A stretch of DNA of 64,000 nucleotides from an uncultured Collinsella sp. (lineage in GTDB: Bacteria > Actinomycetota > Coriobacteriia > Coriobacteriales > Coriobacteriaceae), in NCBI GenBank assembly GCA_934647195.1, contig CAKUFD010000008.1:1-64000 (forward strand), read 5' to 3'. Under the pieces are notes generated by a model. The model was given only the letters and a program-made list of their open reading frames with translations. It was not told the origin of the DNA and did no database searches. Below are positions 15,764 to 23,652 of this stretch, piece by piece (position 1 is the stretch's first letter; every line of letters begins with the position of its first letter). Both the position numbers and the translations under genes were made by a program.

Positions 15764-17905
15764 TTAGTACTGGCTCGGGTGCTTGGCAAAGAAGTCGAAG
15801 CGCGGCGGGAGCGGCTTGACGGCGTGCTTGCCGACCTCTTCGCCTAGACTTTCGATAAAGCGATCGGTGGGCTCGAAAATGTGGTCCCAGCTAAAGAAGG
15901 CCACGGGGTCGATGTCAAAGTACTCGCAGATCAGCTCACAGCCGGCGGGAACAATGCCGTGCATGAGGACGGTCGCTACGCGCAGCTCGTGGAAGGCGTC
16001 GACGAGAGCTTGTGTCATGGCACCGTCGTCTTCGGCGTTCTTCGCTGCCTTGGAGGCATCGGACCAGCGCTTGTTCGCGGCGCGGAGATACTCGTCGCAC
16101 ACCGAGAGGGCGTGGTGCGTCTCGAACTTGTACATGTACTGCTCGAAGGCGAGGGCTGCCTGCTCAGAGGCCTGCATGACCTTGGCGGTGGGCTCGCCTG
16201 CAGGGATGCATCCGGTGCGATAGCCTGCCTCGTCGTCTTCCTTTACGGCAACGCCGTAGAAGCAGGAACGGGCAAGGCGGTTGAATACGCCGGTGAGAAG
16301 CGCACCCTCTTTGAGAGCGGGGTCGATTACGCGCTTGTCGTCGCAGGCACGAATCTCGTTGCCATCCTTGTCCTTGCCGCTTACGCGCGTGTCGTACGCC
16401 TTGGGGCTAAAGCTAACGGGCTTCTCGGAGAGGCCGAGCGACAGCCAGTGGGCACGCATCTGTTCGCACGTGTAGTGGTTGAGCAGGTCGTCTGCCGGCG
16501 GGGGAGGCGTCTGCGAGGAAGAGCTTGCCTTCTTGCCCATGTAGAGCAGGTGGTAGTTGGCGCTTACCGTCGACTGATGCAAATTCCAATCGAGTGCTTC
16601 CCACATTGCGGTCTGCGCGATGCAGTAGAAGTAGATGTTGTCCTGACCAATGAACTGGTAGACAGCGGCGTCGTCGGAGCACCACCAGTCGTGCCAGTCA
16701 AGAGATCCGTGCGTATATGCCGGCTCGGGTACCTGCGTGGAATCGGCTGAGGGCTCACCCATGAGGGCTGCATCTTGCGCCGCCACGCCTTCGGTGAGAC
16801 CCAGACGCTTGGCATCGCGGGCAAGAACGGCACGCGTATAGCTGATGGGTGCCCAGAGGCTTTCCGGCCAGCACCAGCAGGTGACGTCATGCACGCCATC
16901 AATTTCGGGCGCAGGAACGCCCCAGGCGATGTTGCCGGTGATGCGGAAGGGCACAAGCGCCTTGCCGGAGCGGAAGCGAACGCCGCCGTTGGCGAGCACC
17001 GCGTGGGCGTCGTCGCGCTCCTTCCAGCTGGGGAAGGTGACGGTAAAGCTGCTCTTGTTGCCCTCGGGCTCCAGCACGGTGTGCTCGGGGAGCTGATCCT
17101 CGACGGCGTCGAAGGCCTCGCGGAACTTGTTCTGAATATAGAGCTGCGCCGGCAGCAGCCACTCCTCCATGGTCTTGGAGACCACGGAGCGAACCTGCGG
17201 GTTCTGGGTGAGCTCGGCGGTATAGGTCTTCATAAAGTCAAGGTAGGCCGGCAGGTCGAAGTACAGGTTGTCGACCGGGCGAAGCTCGGGGACTTCTCCT
17301 GTGAGCTGACTTTTGGGGGCGATGAGCTCCTCGGGCTCAAACTGGTGGCCCAGGTCGCACTCGTCGGCATAGGCCTTCTCGGACTTGCAACCCTGGATGG
17401 GACAGCGGCCGATTACCTGGCGGCCGTTGAGGAACGTGCCGGCCTTGACGTCGTAGAACTGCAGCGTGGAGCGCTTGGAGATGGTGCCCTGCTCGTGCAG
17501 GCGGTTGATGACCTCCTCGGTCATCTTCTCGTGCACGTGCGCGGCGGGCTCGAGTCCCGAGCCGCCGTAGATATCGCAGCTGATGCCGTAGTTGTTGAGG
17601 GTCGCCGCCTGACGGCTGTGGTTTGACTCAACGTACTCACCGATACTCTTGTCGTAGCCCTCGTTTTCGCGAAGCTTGCGATAACTCTCCATGATGGGGG
17701 AGCCGTAGCAGTCGGTGCCCGAAGTGAAGATCACGTTCTCGCGTCCCAAGCGATCGCGCAGGAAACGCGCGAAGAAATCGGCGGGAACAAAGACACCGCC
17801 CACATGACCAAAGTGCAGGCCCTTGTTGCCATAGGGCTCGCCTGCGGTGACGATGGCGCGGCGCGGCCAAGCGGGACGGGATTCCATATCATATGTTGCG
17901 GCCAT
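15764..17905 (-). CDS. metG: Methionyl-tRNA synthetase, divergent KMSKS loop
   Basis: Class I aminoacyl-tRNA synthetase that charges tRNA-Met. It has 713 aa. The HIGH motif reads HFGH (31-34) after EPYGNKGL. The zinc knuckle is present (CPIQGC followed by ECDLGH), then EPEELIAPKSQLTGE as in E. coli-type enzymes. The signature KMSKS is replaced by KKASSS (458-463) followed by SQTPPPP. The protein stops after the anticodon-binding helical domain without the C-terminal tRNA-binding (Arc1-like) module. The ATG at 17905 is chosen because GATAGGAG precedes it and a -10 (17966-17971) lies just upstream; the in-frame ATG at 17977 is upstream of that -10. Confidence 0.88.
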   Translation of the reverse strand: MAATYDMESRPAWPRRAIVTAGEPYGNKGLHFGHVGGVFVPADFFARFLRDRLGRENVIFTSGTDCYGSPIMESYRKLRENEGYDKSIGEYVESNHSRQAATLNNYGISCDIYGGSGLEPAAHVHEKMTEEVINRLHEQGTISKRSTLQFYDVKAGTFLNGRQVIGRCPIQGCKSEKAYADECDLGHQFEPEELIAPKSQLTGEVPELRPVDNLYFDLPAYLDFMKTYTAELTQNPQVRSVVSKTMEEWLLPAQLYIQNKFREAFDAVEDQLPEHTVLEPEGNKSSFTVTFPSWKERDDAHAVLANGGVRFRSGKALVPFRITGNIAWGVPAPEIDGVHDVTCWCWPESLWAPISYTRAVLARDAKRLGLTEGVAAQDAALMGEPSADSTQVPEPAYTHGSLDWHDWWCSDDAAVYQFIGQDNIYFYCIAQTAMWEALDWNLHQSTVSANYHLLYMGKKASSSSQTPPPPADDLLNHYTCEQMRAHWLSLGLSEKPVSFSPKAYDTRVSGKDKDGNEIRACDDKRVIDPALKEGALLTGVFNRLARSCFYGVAVKEDDEAGYRTGCIPAGEPTAKVMQASEQAALAFEQYMYKFETHHALSVCDEYLRAANKRWSDASKAAKNAEDDGAMTQALVDAFHELRVATVLMHGIVPAGCELICEYFDIDPVAFFSWDHIFEPTDRFIESLGEEVGKHAVKPLPPRFDFFAKHPSQY

Positions 17906-17965
17906 GAGGCTCCTATCAATGCGTTCCCGCTCGGGCGGGTTTTGCTGCTCTTCGGTATCCGTAGC

Positions 17966-17971
17966 ATTATC
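17966..17971 (-). promoter_or_regulatory. Putative -10 of metG
   Basis: GATAAT on the minus strand lies about 60 nt before the chosen metG start. It falls inside the longer candidate reading frame, which supports the shorter start. The -35 is unclear. Confidence 0.4.
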
Positions 17972-18005
17972 GCACATGCGGCGCGACCTTGCTTAAAATG
18001 CGTGT

Positions 18006-18614
18006 ATGCTGGAGTGCATGCACGAAATCGGTAACATACGCACGTTTGAGGACCAGGAGTTTCTGCGCGGCATCTGCCGGGCATCCTACGCGGTGCTTTC
18101 GGCGGGGGCAATCGGGGGCGTGGCGCTTTTTGGCTTCTGCGGCATTCCATGTGAGTTGGCATCGAGCCTTGTCGGTGGCTTCGGGGGCGTTGCCCTCTGG
18201 GTGGCATGTGTTGTGCTGGCAATCTTGCTCTCTTTTGCGTCCCACGAGGTTGTTCACGCTCTGTTTTTTAAGGCTCTTGGCCCGAGGGGTGCGCGCGTCA
18301 CGTTTGGATGGAATCTCGAGAGCGCCATGATATATGCATGCGCCGAGGGGATTGTCTATTCAAGGAGACGCTACCTTGCAGTCGTGCTTGCGCCGACCGT
18401 TGTAGTGACGGGCGTCGTCGTCGCTTTGGGCACCCTCTTTGGATGTGGCCTTACTGCCTGGGTGGTTTGCGTGCTTCATCTTTCCGGGTGCACCGGTGAC
18501 TGGTTTTATGCGCGTGCCATCATGTTCGACCGTCGGATACGCTGGTGCGAAGATACGGCCTGGGGAGTTTGTTTCTACGATGCGAACGAGGACGGAGAGA
18601 ATGAAGGTGCGTAA
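18006..18614 (+). CDS. DUF3267-type membrane metalloprotease-like protein
   Basis: A 202-aa membrane protein with a zinc-protease-like HEVVHALFFKALG motif (HExxH, near residue 80) placed at the end of a hydrophobic helix, as in DUF3267 putative zincins. Hydrophobic segments are near 25-45, 52-78, 120-145 and 147-163. It is probably an integral membrane peptidase; the substrate is unknown. The start could instead be the ATG at 18018, which has GGAG 3 nt upstream; the ATG at 18006 has no clear SD. It overlaps queH by 14 nt and is divergent from metG. Confidence 0.7.
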   Translation: MLECMHEIGNIRTFEDQEFLRGICRASYAVLSAGAIGGVALFGFCGIPCELASSLVGGFGGVALWVACVVLAILLSFASHEVVHALFFKALGPRGARVTFGWNLESAMIYACAEGIVYSRRRYLAVVLAPTVVVTGVVVALGTLFGCGLTAWVVCVLHLSGCTGDWFYARAIMFDRRIRWCEDTAWGVCFYDANEDGENEGA

Positions 18615-19200
18615 CGAATCGTCGACACCGCTCTTGCTGCATGCGTGCTGCGCGCCTTGTTCGCTGGAACCGGTTCGCCTTTTGATGGAAGAGGGGTTTG
18701 TTCCCACGATCTGCTGGACCAATCCCAATATCCAGCCCATGCAAGAGCACGAGCGCCGTTTGGCAGAGCTTCGCCATTGGTGCGCGGTCGAAGGAATCGC
18801 CCTTATCGAGGTGGATGAGGACAGCGCTGCATGGGAGCGATCCGTCGCGCCGATTGGGGCGCAAGATCGCGAGCGCCGATGCCGTGCGTGCTACGGTCTT
18901 CGACTGGCAGAGGCATGTTGCGTGGCGGAGCACGAGGGGTTTACCCATGTTGCCACGACGCTCGCGGTGTCTCCTTACCAGCTGTTCGAGACATGCAACG
19001 ATGTTTTAGGGCGCCTTGCCGCCGCGCATGGTCTCACGCCGGTGATCCGCGACTTTAGGCCCTGGTATCCTCAGGCAACGATTCGCTCACGCGAGTTGGG
19101 GATGTATCGTCAAAACTACTGCGGATGTCGCTTCTCGGCTGCTGAGGCGGCAATGGATCGCGCTCGCTTGCGTGACGAGCGAAAGGCGAATCGAGGCTAG
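18601..19200 (+). CDS. queH: Epoxyqueuosine reductase QueH
   Basis: Last step of queuosine modification of tRNA, reducing epoxyqueuosine to queuosine; the non-B12 alternative to QueG (former DUF208). The 199-aa protein shows the metal-binding cysteines: LLHACCAPCS (Cys16, Cys17, Cys20), RRCRACYG (two Cys) and NYCGCRFS (two Cys). The ATG at 18601 is preceded by GGAGAG and gives the family's start. It lies within the end of the DUF3267 gene (14-nt overlap), so translation is probably coupled. No other queuosine genes are in the window. Confidence 0.92.
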   Translation: MKVRNESSTPLLLHACCAPCSLEPVRLLMEEGFVPTICWTNPNIQPMQEHERRLAELRHWCAVEGIALIEVDEDSAAWERSVAPIGAQDRERRCRACYGLRLAEACCVAEHEGFTHVATTLAVSPYQLFETCNDVLGRLAAAHGLTPVIRDFRPWYPQATIRSRELGMYRQNYCGCRFSAAEAAMDRARLRDERKANRG

Positions 19201-19347
19201 TCCGGCCGTGCTGACCACTGTGTTTACGTACTGCCTGTGTTGCTTGCCCATCCCGGCAAATTATCTCCCTATCGTGGGGAACAATACTGCCCATGCGGCG
19301 ATTAGTGCCGATGCCTGCCGCGTCGAGGTCTCTTGGAAAGGATGAGT

Positions 19348-20046
19348 ATGAAACAGGCGTCGAGTGAGAGCGGTGCGAGCGCGTCGAGGATTATTCAACG
19401 CTTCAAAAGGCTAATACGCACCAATTGGCGCGTCGTCGTCTGTGCTTCATGTCTTGCGGTCTTTCTCTACCTGCTCGATGAGGTGCTTGAGGGCGAAATC
19501 ATGCGCCTTGATTCCTTGGCCTATAGCCTTATTGTTGAGCGTTTGCGCAGTGATGCGCTTACTCCGGTGATGGAAGGATTCTCTGCCCTGGCAACACCTG
19601 TCGTCCTGGTGGTTATGACCCTTGCTATCGCGGCATTTGCGCCCGGTAGACGGCCGGGATGGTGCTGTGCGGTGAACCTTGTGCTCGTTGCAAGCCTGAA
19701 TGTTCTCATCAAATCGCTTGTCCAGCGTCCTCGACCGGAAGGCTTTAGGCTTGCCGTGGAGACGGGCTTTAGTTTCCCCTCCGGTCACTCGATGGCGGCC
19801 ATGGCGTTTTACGGTTTGATTGTCTGGCTCATCTGGAAGCACGAAAAAGATCGTCGTCAGCGCAATTTGTTCACGATTGCGTTTGGTTTCGTCATCTTGA
19901 TGATCGGCATCAGTCGCATCTACCTGGGCGTGCACTACGCTTCTGATGTCTTGGGAGGTTTCTGTGCAGCCCTGATCTGGCTTGCGCTTTTCACGCGCCT
20001 GGGCGCTCCGCTCTTTATGGATGAGTCAAAGGTTACCCAAGGCTAA
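19348..20046 (+). CDS. PAP2-family membrane phosphatase
   Basis: An integral membrane phosphatase of the PAP2 superfamily, often acting on undecaprenyl pyrophosphate or phosphatidic/PG phosphates. It has 232 aa. The three signature motifs are seen: KSLVQRPRP (KxxxxxxRP), FPSGHSMAAM (PSGH) and SRIYLGVHYASDV (SRxxxxxHxxxD). About six hydrophobic segments are present. The ATG at 19348 is used because GGAAAGG lies 6 nt upstream; an ATG 6 nt earlier is too close to the SD. It is a single gene with a terminator at 20208-20242. Specific substrate not determinable. Confidence 0.88.
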   Translation: MKQASSESGASASRIIQRFKRLIRTNWRVVVCASCLAVFLYLLDEVLEGEIMRLDSLAYSLIVERLRSDALTPVMEGFSALATPVVLVVMTLAIAAFAPGRRPGWCCAVNLVLVASLNVLIKSLVQRPRPEGFRLAVETGFSFPSGHSMAAMAFYGLIVWLIWKHEKDRRQRNLFTIAFGFVILMIGISRIYLGVHYASDVLGGFCAALIWLALFTRLGAPLFMDESKVTQG

Positions 20047-20207
20047 CTTATGGAGGGACTATGAAGGTAAAGATTCAGAAGGGGAGAATGCGTTGAGTTT
20101 ACTATAGTTAACTCAACGACGAAACAGGTCACAGGCGATATTCGATCGTTTCGTCGGAGCCTGATTGCATCCCTCCCCTCTGTGCGATCAACGGTGTACT
20201 TCGAAGG
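20047..20207 (+). other. Structured non-coding stretch with 11-codon micro-ORF
   Basis: Downstream of the PAP2 gene, GGAGGG precedes an 11-codon frame (20061-20096). Its stop overlaps a near-perfect 26-bp palindrome (20092-20117, two mismatched positions, core ACTATAGT). A second stem follows: CGACGAAAC (20117-20125) with GTTTCGTCG (20148-20156). A terminator closes the region at 20208-20242. This could be a small RNA, a leader-peptide/attenuator remnant or a gene relic. No protein family is recognisable. Confidence 0.35.
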
Positions 20208-20242
20208 CGGCCCGTCATCTGAATCAGTTGACGGGCCGTTTT
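20208..20242 (+). terminator. Intrinsic terminator
   Basis: CGGCCCGTCA (20208-20217) pairs with TGACGGGCCG (20229-20238) and is followed by TTTTCG. It ends plus-strand transcription before the convergent HAD gene. Confidence 0.88.
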
Positions 20243-20278
20243 CGTTAGTAGGGTATGCGTTTGCGGCAGATTGTGGGG

Positions 20279-21115
20279 CTAGGGCTCCAAGAAGCGCTCG
20301 ACGAGCTCGGGTAGTGCCCCGTCGAAACAGGTCGAATCGAGCACAGCATCGCAATGCTCGCGCGCATCATCCGTGACATTTGCCACGCCGACGCCCAAGC
20401 CTGCCGCGTCGAGCATGGCGATGTCATTGGCGGAATCTCCAAAACCGATGATCTGGTCAAGCTCGATACCCAGTATTTCGGCGAGCTTTGCCAAACCGGT
20501 GGCCTTGGTCACGCCTTGGGGCATGAACTCCATGTAGCGATTGGAGGAAAACGTGATGGCCGCTCCGAGCTCTTCGGCGAAATCATCCATCGTAGCTCCC
20601 AGCTCGCGCAAGGCATCAAAGTCATCGCTCATGTAGAGCACCTTAACGATGGGTTTTGCCTCGAGGAAGGAAAGGTCGGGGTGGCCCTCGCAGGTCTGAT
20701 AGCGAATCGACGGATAGCTGGCCAAAAAGTCACGCTCGGATGATGGCGGATCGAAAACGTTGTACGTGCCGTCGTCAAAGCAAACGTGGATGCACAGTCC
20801 CAACTCGCGCCCACGGCGGTAAATCGCGTCTGCGGCTTCGCGGGAAAGCCCGCAGGTACAAAGCGGCTTGGGGTCACCATAGCGATTGATGAAGCCACCG
20901 TTGTAAGAAACGATATAGGTTTCGCCCAAAAGCGCAGGGTCGAGGGTGTCGAGGTTCGCGACGATGGAGTTGTACGCGCGGCCCGAGCAGGGGACGAAAA
21001 GCACGCCTAGCTCGCGCATGCGGGCGAGGGCGGTCTTGTTGCTCTCGGGGATAATGCAGCTGTCGTGCAGGAATGTTTCATCCATATCGCTCGCAACGAG
21101 CTTGTACTGAGGCAT
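20279..21115 (-). CDS. Cof-type HAD-IIB family phosphatase
   Basis: A 278-aa haloacid dehalogenase-type hydrolase of the Cof/IIB group, usually sugar-phosphate or phospho-metabolite phosphatases. Motif I is DMDETFL (nucleophile Asp10), motif II lies in PCSGR, and motifs III/IV are Lys in GVTKATGL and GFGDSANDIAML. A IIB cap lies between motifs II and III. Its ATG overlaps the trpS stop by 1 nt (TAATG), so it is the last gene of the wecA-like - trpS - HAD set. Substrate cannot be read from sequence. Confidence 0.88.
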   Translation of the reverse strand: MPQYKLVASDMDETFLHDSCIIPESNKTALARMRELGVLFVPCSGRAYNSIVANLDTLDPALLGETYIVSYNGGFINRYGDPKPLCTCGLSREAADAIYRRGRELGLCIHVCFDDGTYNVFDPPSSERDFLASYPSIRYQTCEGHPDLSFLEAKPIVKVLYMSDDFDALRELGATMDDFAEELGAAITFSSNRYMEFMPQGVTKATGLAKLAEILGIELDQIIGFGDSANDIAMLDAAGLGVGVANVTDDAREHCDAVLDSTCFDGALPELVERFLEP

Positions 21116-22176
21116 TAGTAGACCATTCCCATGGCCTGGGCCACCTCGGCGAGGGTTGCCTCGGCGATCTCGTTGGCACGGCGGTTGCCCTCGGCAAGAA
21201 CGTCCTTTACATAGTCAAGATCGTTCTCAAAGCGATGACGGCGCTCGCGAATCGGCTCGAAATAGCTGTTGACGGCCTCGGTGACGTACTTCTTGAGCTG
21301 GCCGGATCCACCCATACCGATCTCTTCCGCGATCTCGACCTCGGACCTGCCGGTGCAGATGGCGGCCGTGGAGAGAAGACCCGATACGCCGGGGCGGTTC
21401 TCGGGGTCGAACGTGATCATGCGCTCGGAGTCGGTCTGGCTCTTCTTGATGCGCTTGGCAGTCTCCTCCGCCGTCATGGAGATGTTGATGGCGTTGCCGT
21501 AGCTCTTGCTCATCTTGCGGCCGTCCAAGCCGGGCAGCAGGGGCACCTCGGAAAGAAGGGCGTCGACTTCGGGGAAGACCGGGTCGCAGTTCTTGCAGAA
21601 ACGATTGTTGAAGCGCCGGGCAATCGTGCGCGTAAGCTCGATGTGCGGCAGCTGATCGCGGCCGACGGGCACCACGTTGCCCTTGCAGAACAAGATGTCG
21701 CAGGCCTGGTGCACGGGGTAGGTGAGGAGCAGGCCTGTGAGCTCATGGCCGCTGGCCTCCTGCTCGGCCTTGACGGTGGGATTGCGCAAGAGCTCGGCCT
21801 CGGAGACGAGCGAGAGGAACGGGAGCATGAGCTGATTTGCTGCAGGTACCGCCGAGTGCGCGTAGATCATGGTCTTGTCGGGGTCGATGCCACAGGCAAG
21901 GTAGTCCATGACCATGTTGTAAACATTGTCCTGGATCTGGTCGGTGGTGTCGCGATCGGTGATCACCTGGTAATCGGCGATGAGCACGTTGGTGCGGCAG
22001 CCTTTGTTCTGGAGCTCGACACGGCCCTTGAGGGTGCCGAAATAGTGCCCAAGATGCAGACGGCCGGTGGGGCGGTCGCCAGTGAGCATGGTGTAGTTTT
22101 GCGGATTCACGTCGAGGTCGGCGCGGATGGCGTCGGATTTCTTGACGGCAACCTCGTAGCTGTTCTCGTTGGGCAT
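21115..22176 (-). CDS. trpS: Tryptophanyl-tRNA synthetase
   Basis: Class Ic aminoacyl-tRNA synthetase for tryptophan. It has 353 aa, a usual bacterial length. The HIGH-type motif is in TGRLHLGHYFG (near 37-45) and KMSKS is intact (GRKMSKSYGNAI, near 208). PVHQACDILFCKGNVVPVGRDQ (quoted in part as VHQACDIL) is the substrate-binding block. AGGAG lies about 9 nt upstream of the ATG. It starts 12 nt after the wecA-like gene and overlaps the next HAD gene by 1 nt. Confidence 0.96.
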   Translation of the reverse strand: MPNENSYEVAVKKSDAIRADLDVNPQNYTMLTGDRPTGRLHLGHYFGTLKGRVELQNKGCRTNVLIADYQVITDRDTTDQIQDNVYNMVMDYLACGIDPDKTMIYAHSAVPAANQLMLPFLSLVSEAELLRNPTVKAEQEASGHELTGLLLTYPVHQACDILFCKGNVVPVGRDQLPHIELTRTIARRFNNRFCKNCDPVFPEVDALLSEVPLLPGLDGRKMSKSYGNAINISMTAEETAKRIKKSQTDSERMITFDPENRPGVSGLLSTAAICTGRSEVEIAEEIGMGGSGQLKKYVTEAVNSYFEPIRERRHRFENDLDYVKDVLAEGNRRANEIAEATLAEVAQAMGMVY

Positions 22177-22188
22177 GCGAATGATCTC

Positions 22189-23574
22189 CTATCGGTTATC
22201 GGTGCGGCGGTCGTCGCGATTTTTATGCTTCTTCTGATGCCGGGGGTGCTTGGCTTCGGCGGCGGCTTCCTCGGCAGCAAATGCGGGGTCATCGGGGGTG
22301 ACGATTTCGTCTTCATGGGTGCTTGCGTTGTAATGGTGGCGCAAGACGGGCTCGAAGAGATGCAGGTGCACGGCGAAAGCCGCGGAGCAGGCGAGAAGCG
22401 CCAGGAAGATGAGGACGCGCCAAATGACGTCCACCTGGTTGATGGCCGCAGCTCCCAACGAGAGCAGGATACACCAAGCATAGATGAGCAGCACGGCTTG
22501 CTTCTGGTTGTAGCCTTCTTGAATCAGGCGATGATGGATGTGGCCCTTGTCTGCCTGGCCGATGCTCACGTGCGCGCGCATACGCCTGATGATTGCCGAG
22601 AAGGTGTCGATGATGGGCACGCCCGCTACGATCAGGGGGATGAGCAGCGAGGTGAGGGCTGCGGTGCGCGAAACGTTGAGCAGCGAGATGATGCCCAGTG
22701 AGAATCCGAGCAGCAAAGAGCCCGAGTCACCTAGGAAAATCGACGCTGGGTTGAAGTTATAGCGCAAAAACGCAAGACAAGAACCCGCGACCGCAAGGGA
22801 GAGGGCGGCGGCGTCATGCCTGCCGGCGAGGACGGCGAAGGAAAACATAGACAGCGCAGCGATACAGGAGATGCCGGAAGCGAGGCCGTCCAGTCCGTCG
22901 ATAAGGTTGATGATGTTGGTGAAGGCGACAAGGTAGATGACGGTGATGGGGTAGGCGAACCAGCCGAGTTCAATATAGGCGTCGCTTGCAAAGGGGTTGA
23001 CGATCTGGTGGATTACCAGGCCGCCCGCCACGGCGACGCTTGCGGCGATGAGCTGGCCTGCAAATTTAACTTTTGGGGAGAGCTGAACGATGTCGTCGGC
23101 AGCCCCGGTTGCCACCATGAGCAGAACTGCAACAGCGAGCATGCGGTAGTCGACGGCGAGGCTGGGGTGCGATACCAGCACAGGCGGCCATCCAAGGTGC
23201 GCGCTGCCGTAAATGGCCACCGCCATCGCGGCGCTGATGCCCAAAAAGACAGCGAGGCCGCCAAGGCGTGGAATCGGCTGTGTGTTGATGCGACGTTTGG
23301 AGGGGTAATCGACGGCGTCGAGACACACGGCGAGGCGCTTTGCTGCAGGCGTGCAGACAAAGGTCACGATGAACGCGGCGACGGCCATGAAAATATATGG
23401 AAGGAAGGGTCTCATGCGTAAGGAAGTGCGCCCCTCTGCTAGGTGGTTGAATACATACTGATAATGGTTGCCGGTTAGGGCGATTATCTGCATAAGTCCT
23501 ACCATGATACCCCATATGTCCGCACGCGCGCCGCGCGCCGCGTCCATCACCATCACGCCAGATTCGCCCGTCAT
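22189..23574 (-). CDS. Undecaprenyl-phosphate GlcNAc/HexNAc-1-phosphate transferase (WecA/TagO family)
   Basis: Integral membrane polyprenyl-phosphate transferase of the MraY/WecA superfamily that starts a cell-surface glycan (teichoic-acid-like or capsule) on undecaprenyl phosphate. It has 461 aa. Diagnostic motifs are the first acidic site (ATGAADDI), NIINLIDGLDGLASG, IFLGDSGSLLLG and the WecA/TagO-type HIHHRL (DKGHIHHRLI). About ten hydrophobic helices are present. A charged, His/Lys/Arg-rich C-terminal tail follows. AGAGG lies 6 nt upstream of the ATG. It heads a minus-strand set with trpS and a HAD gene; the first two are 12 nt apart. Confidence 0.88.
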   Translation of the reverse strand: MTGESGVMVMDAARGARADIWGIMVGLMQIIALTGNHYQYVFNHLAEGRTSLRMRPFLPYIFMAVAAFIVTFVCTPAAKRLAVCLDAVDYPSKRRINTQPIPRLGGLAVFLGISAAMAVAIYGSAHLGWPPVLVSHPSLAVDYRMLAVAVLLMVATGAADDIVQLSPKVKFAGQLIAASVAVAGGLVIHQIVNPFASDAYIELGWFAYPITVIYLVAFTNIINLIDGLDGLASGISCIAALSMFSFAVLAGRHDAAALSLAVAGSCLAFLRYNFNPASIFLGDSGSLLLGFSLGIISLLNVSRTAALTSLLIPLIVAGVPIIDTFSAIIRRMRAHVSIGQADKGHIHHRLIQEGYNQKQAVLLIYAWCILLSLGAAAINQVDVIWRVLIFLALLACSAAFAVHLHLFEPVLRHHYNASTHEDEIVTPDDPAFAAEEAAAEAKHPRHQKKHKNRDDRRTDNR

Positions 23575-23652
23575 TTATGGCCTCTAGGCGCTATCATGGG
23601 CAAAGTTCGATATCATGCGCCCCTTGGCAGCAAAAGCGAAAGGAAGACGAGC

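Noticed and set aside
18439..18600. N-terminal extension of QueH in the same frame
   Set aside because: It is the alternate frame of the DUF3267 gene; the SD GGAGAG and the family start are at 18601.
21073..22701. A 542-codon plus-strand frame opposite trpS and the wecA-like gene
   Set aside because: It is low-complexity Gly/Val/His-rich translation antisense to two clearly conserved genes, a GC-bias shadow frame.
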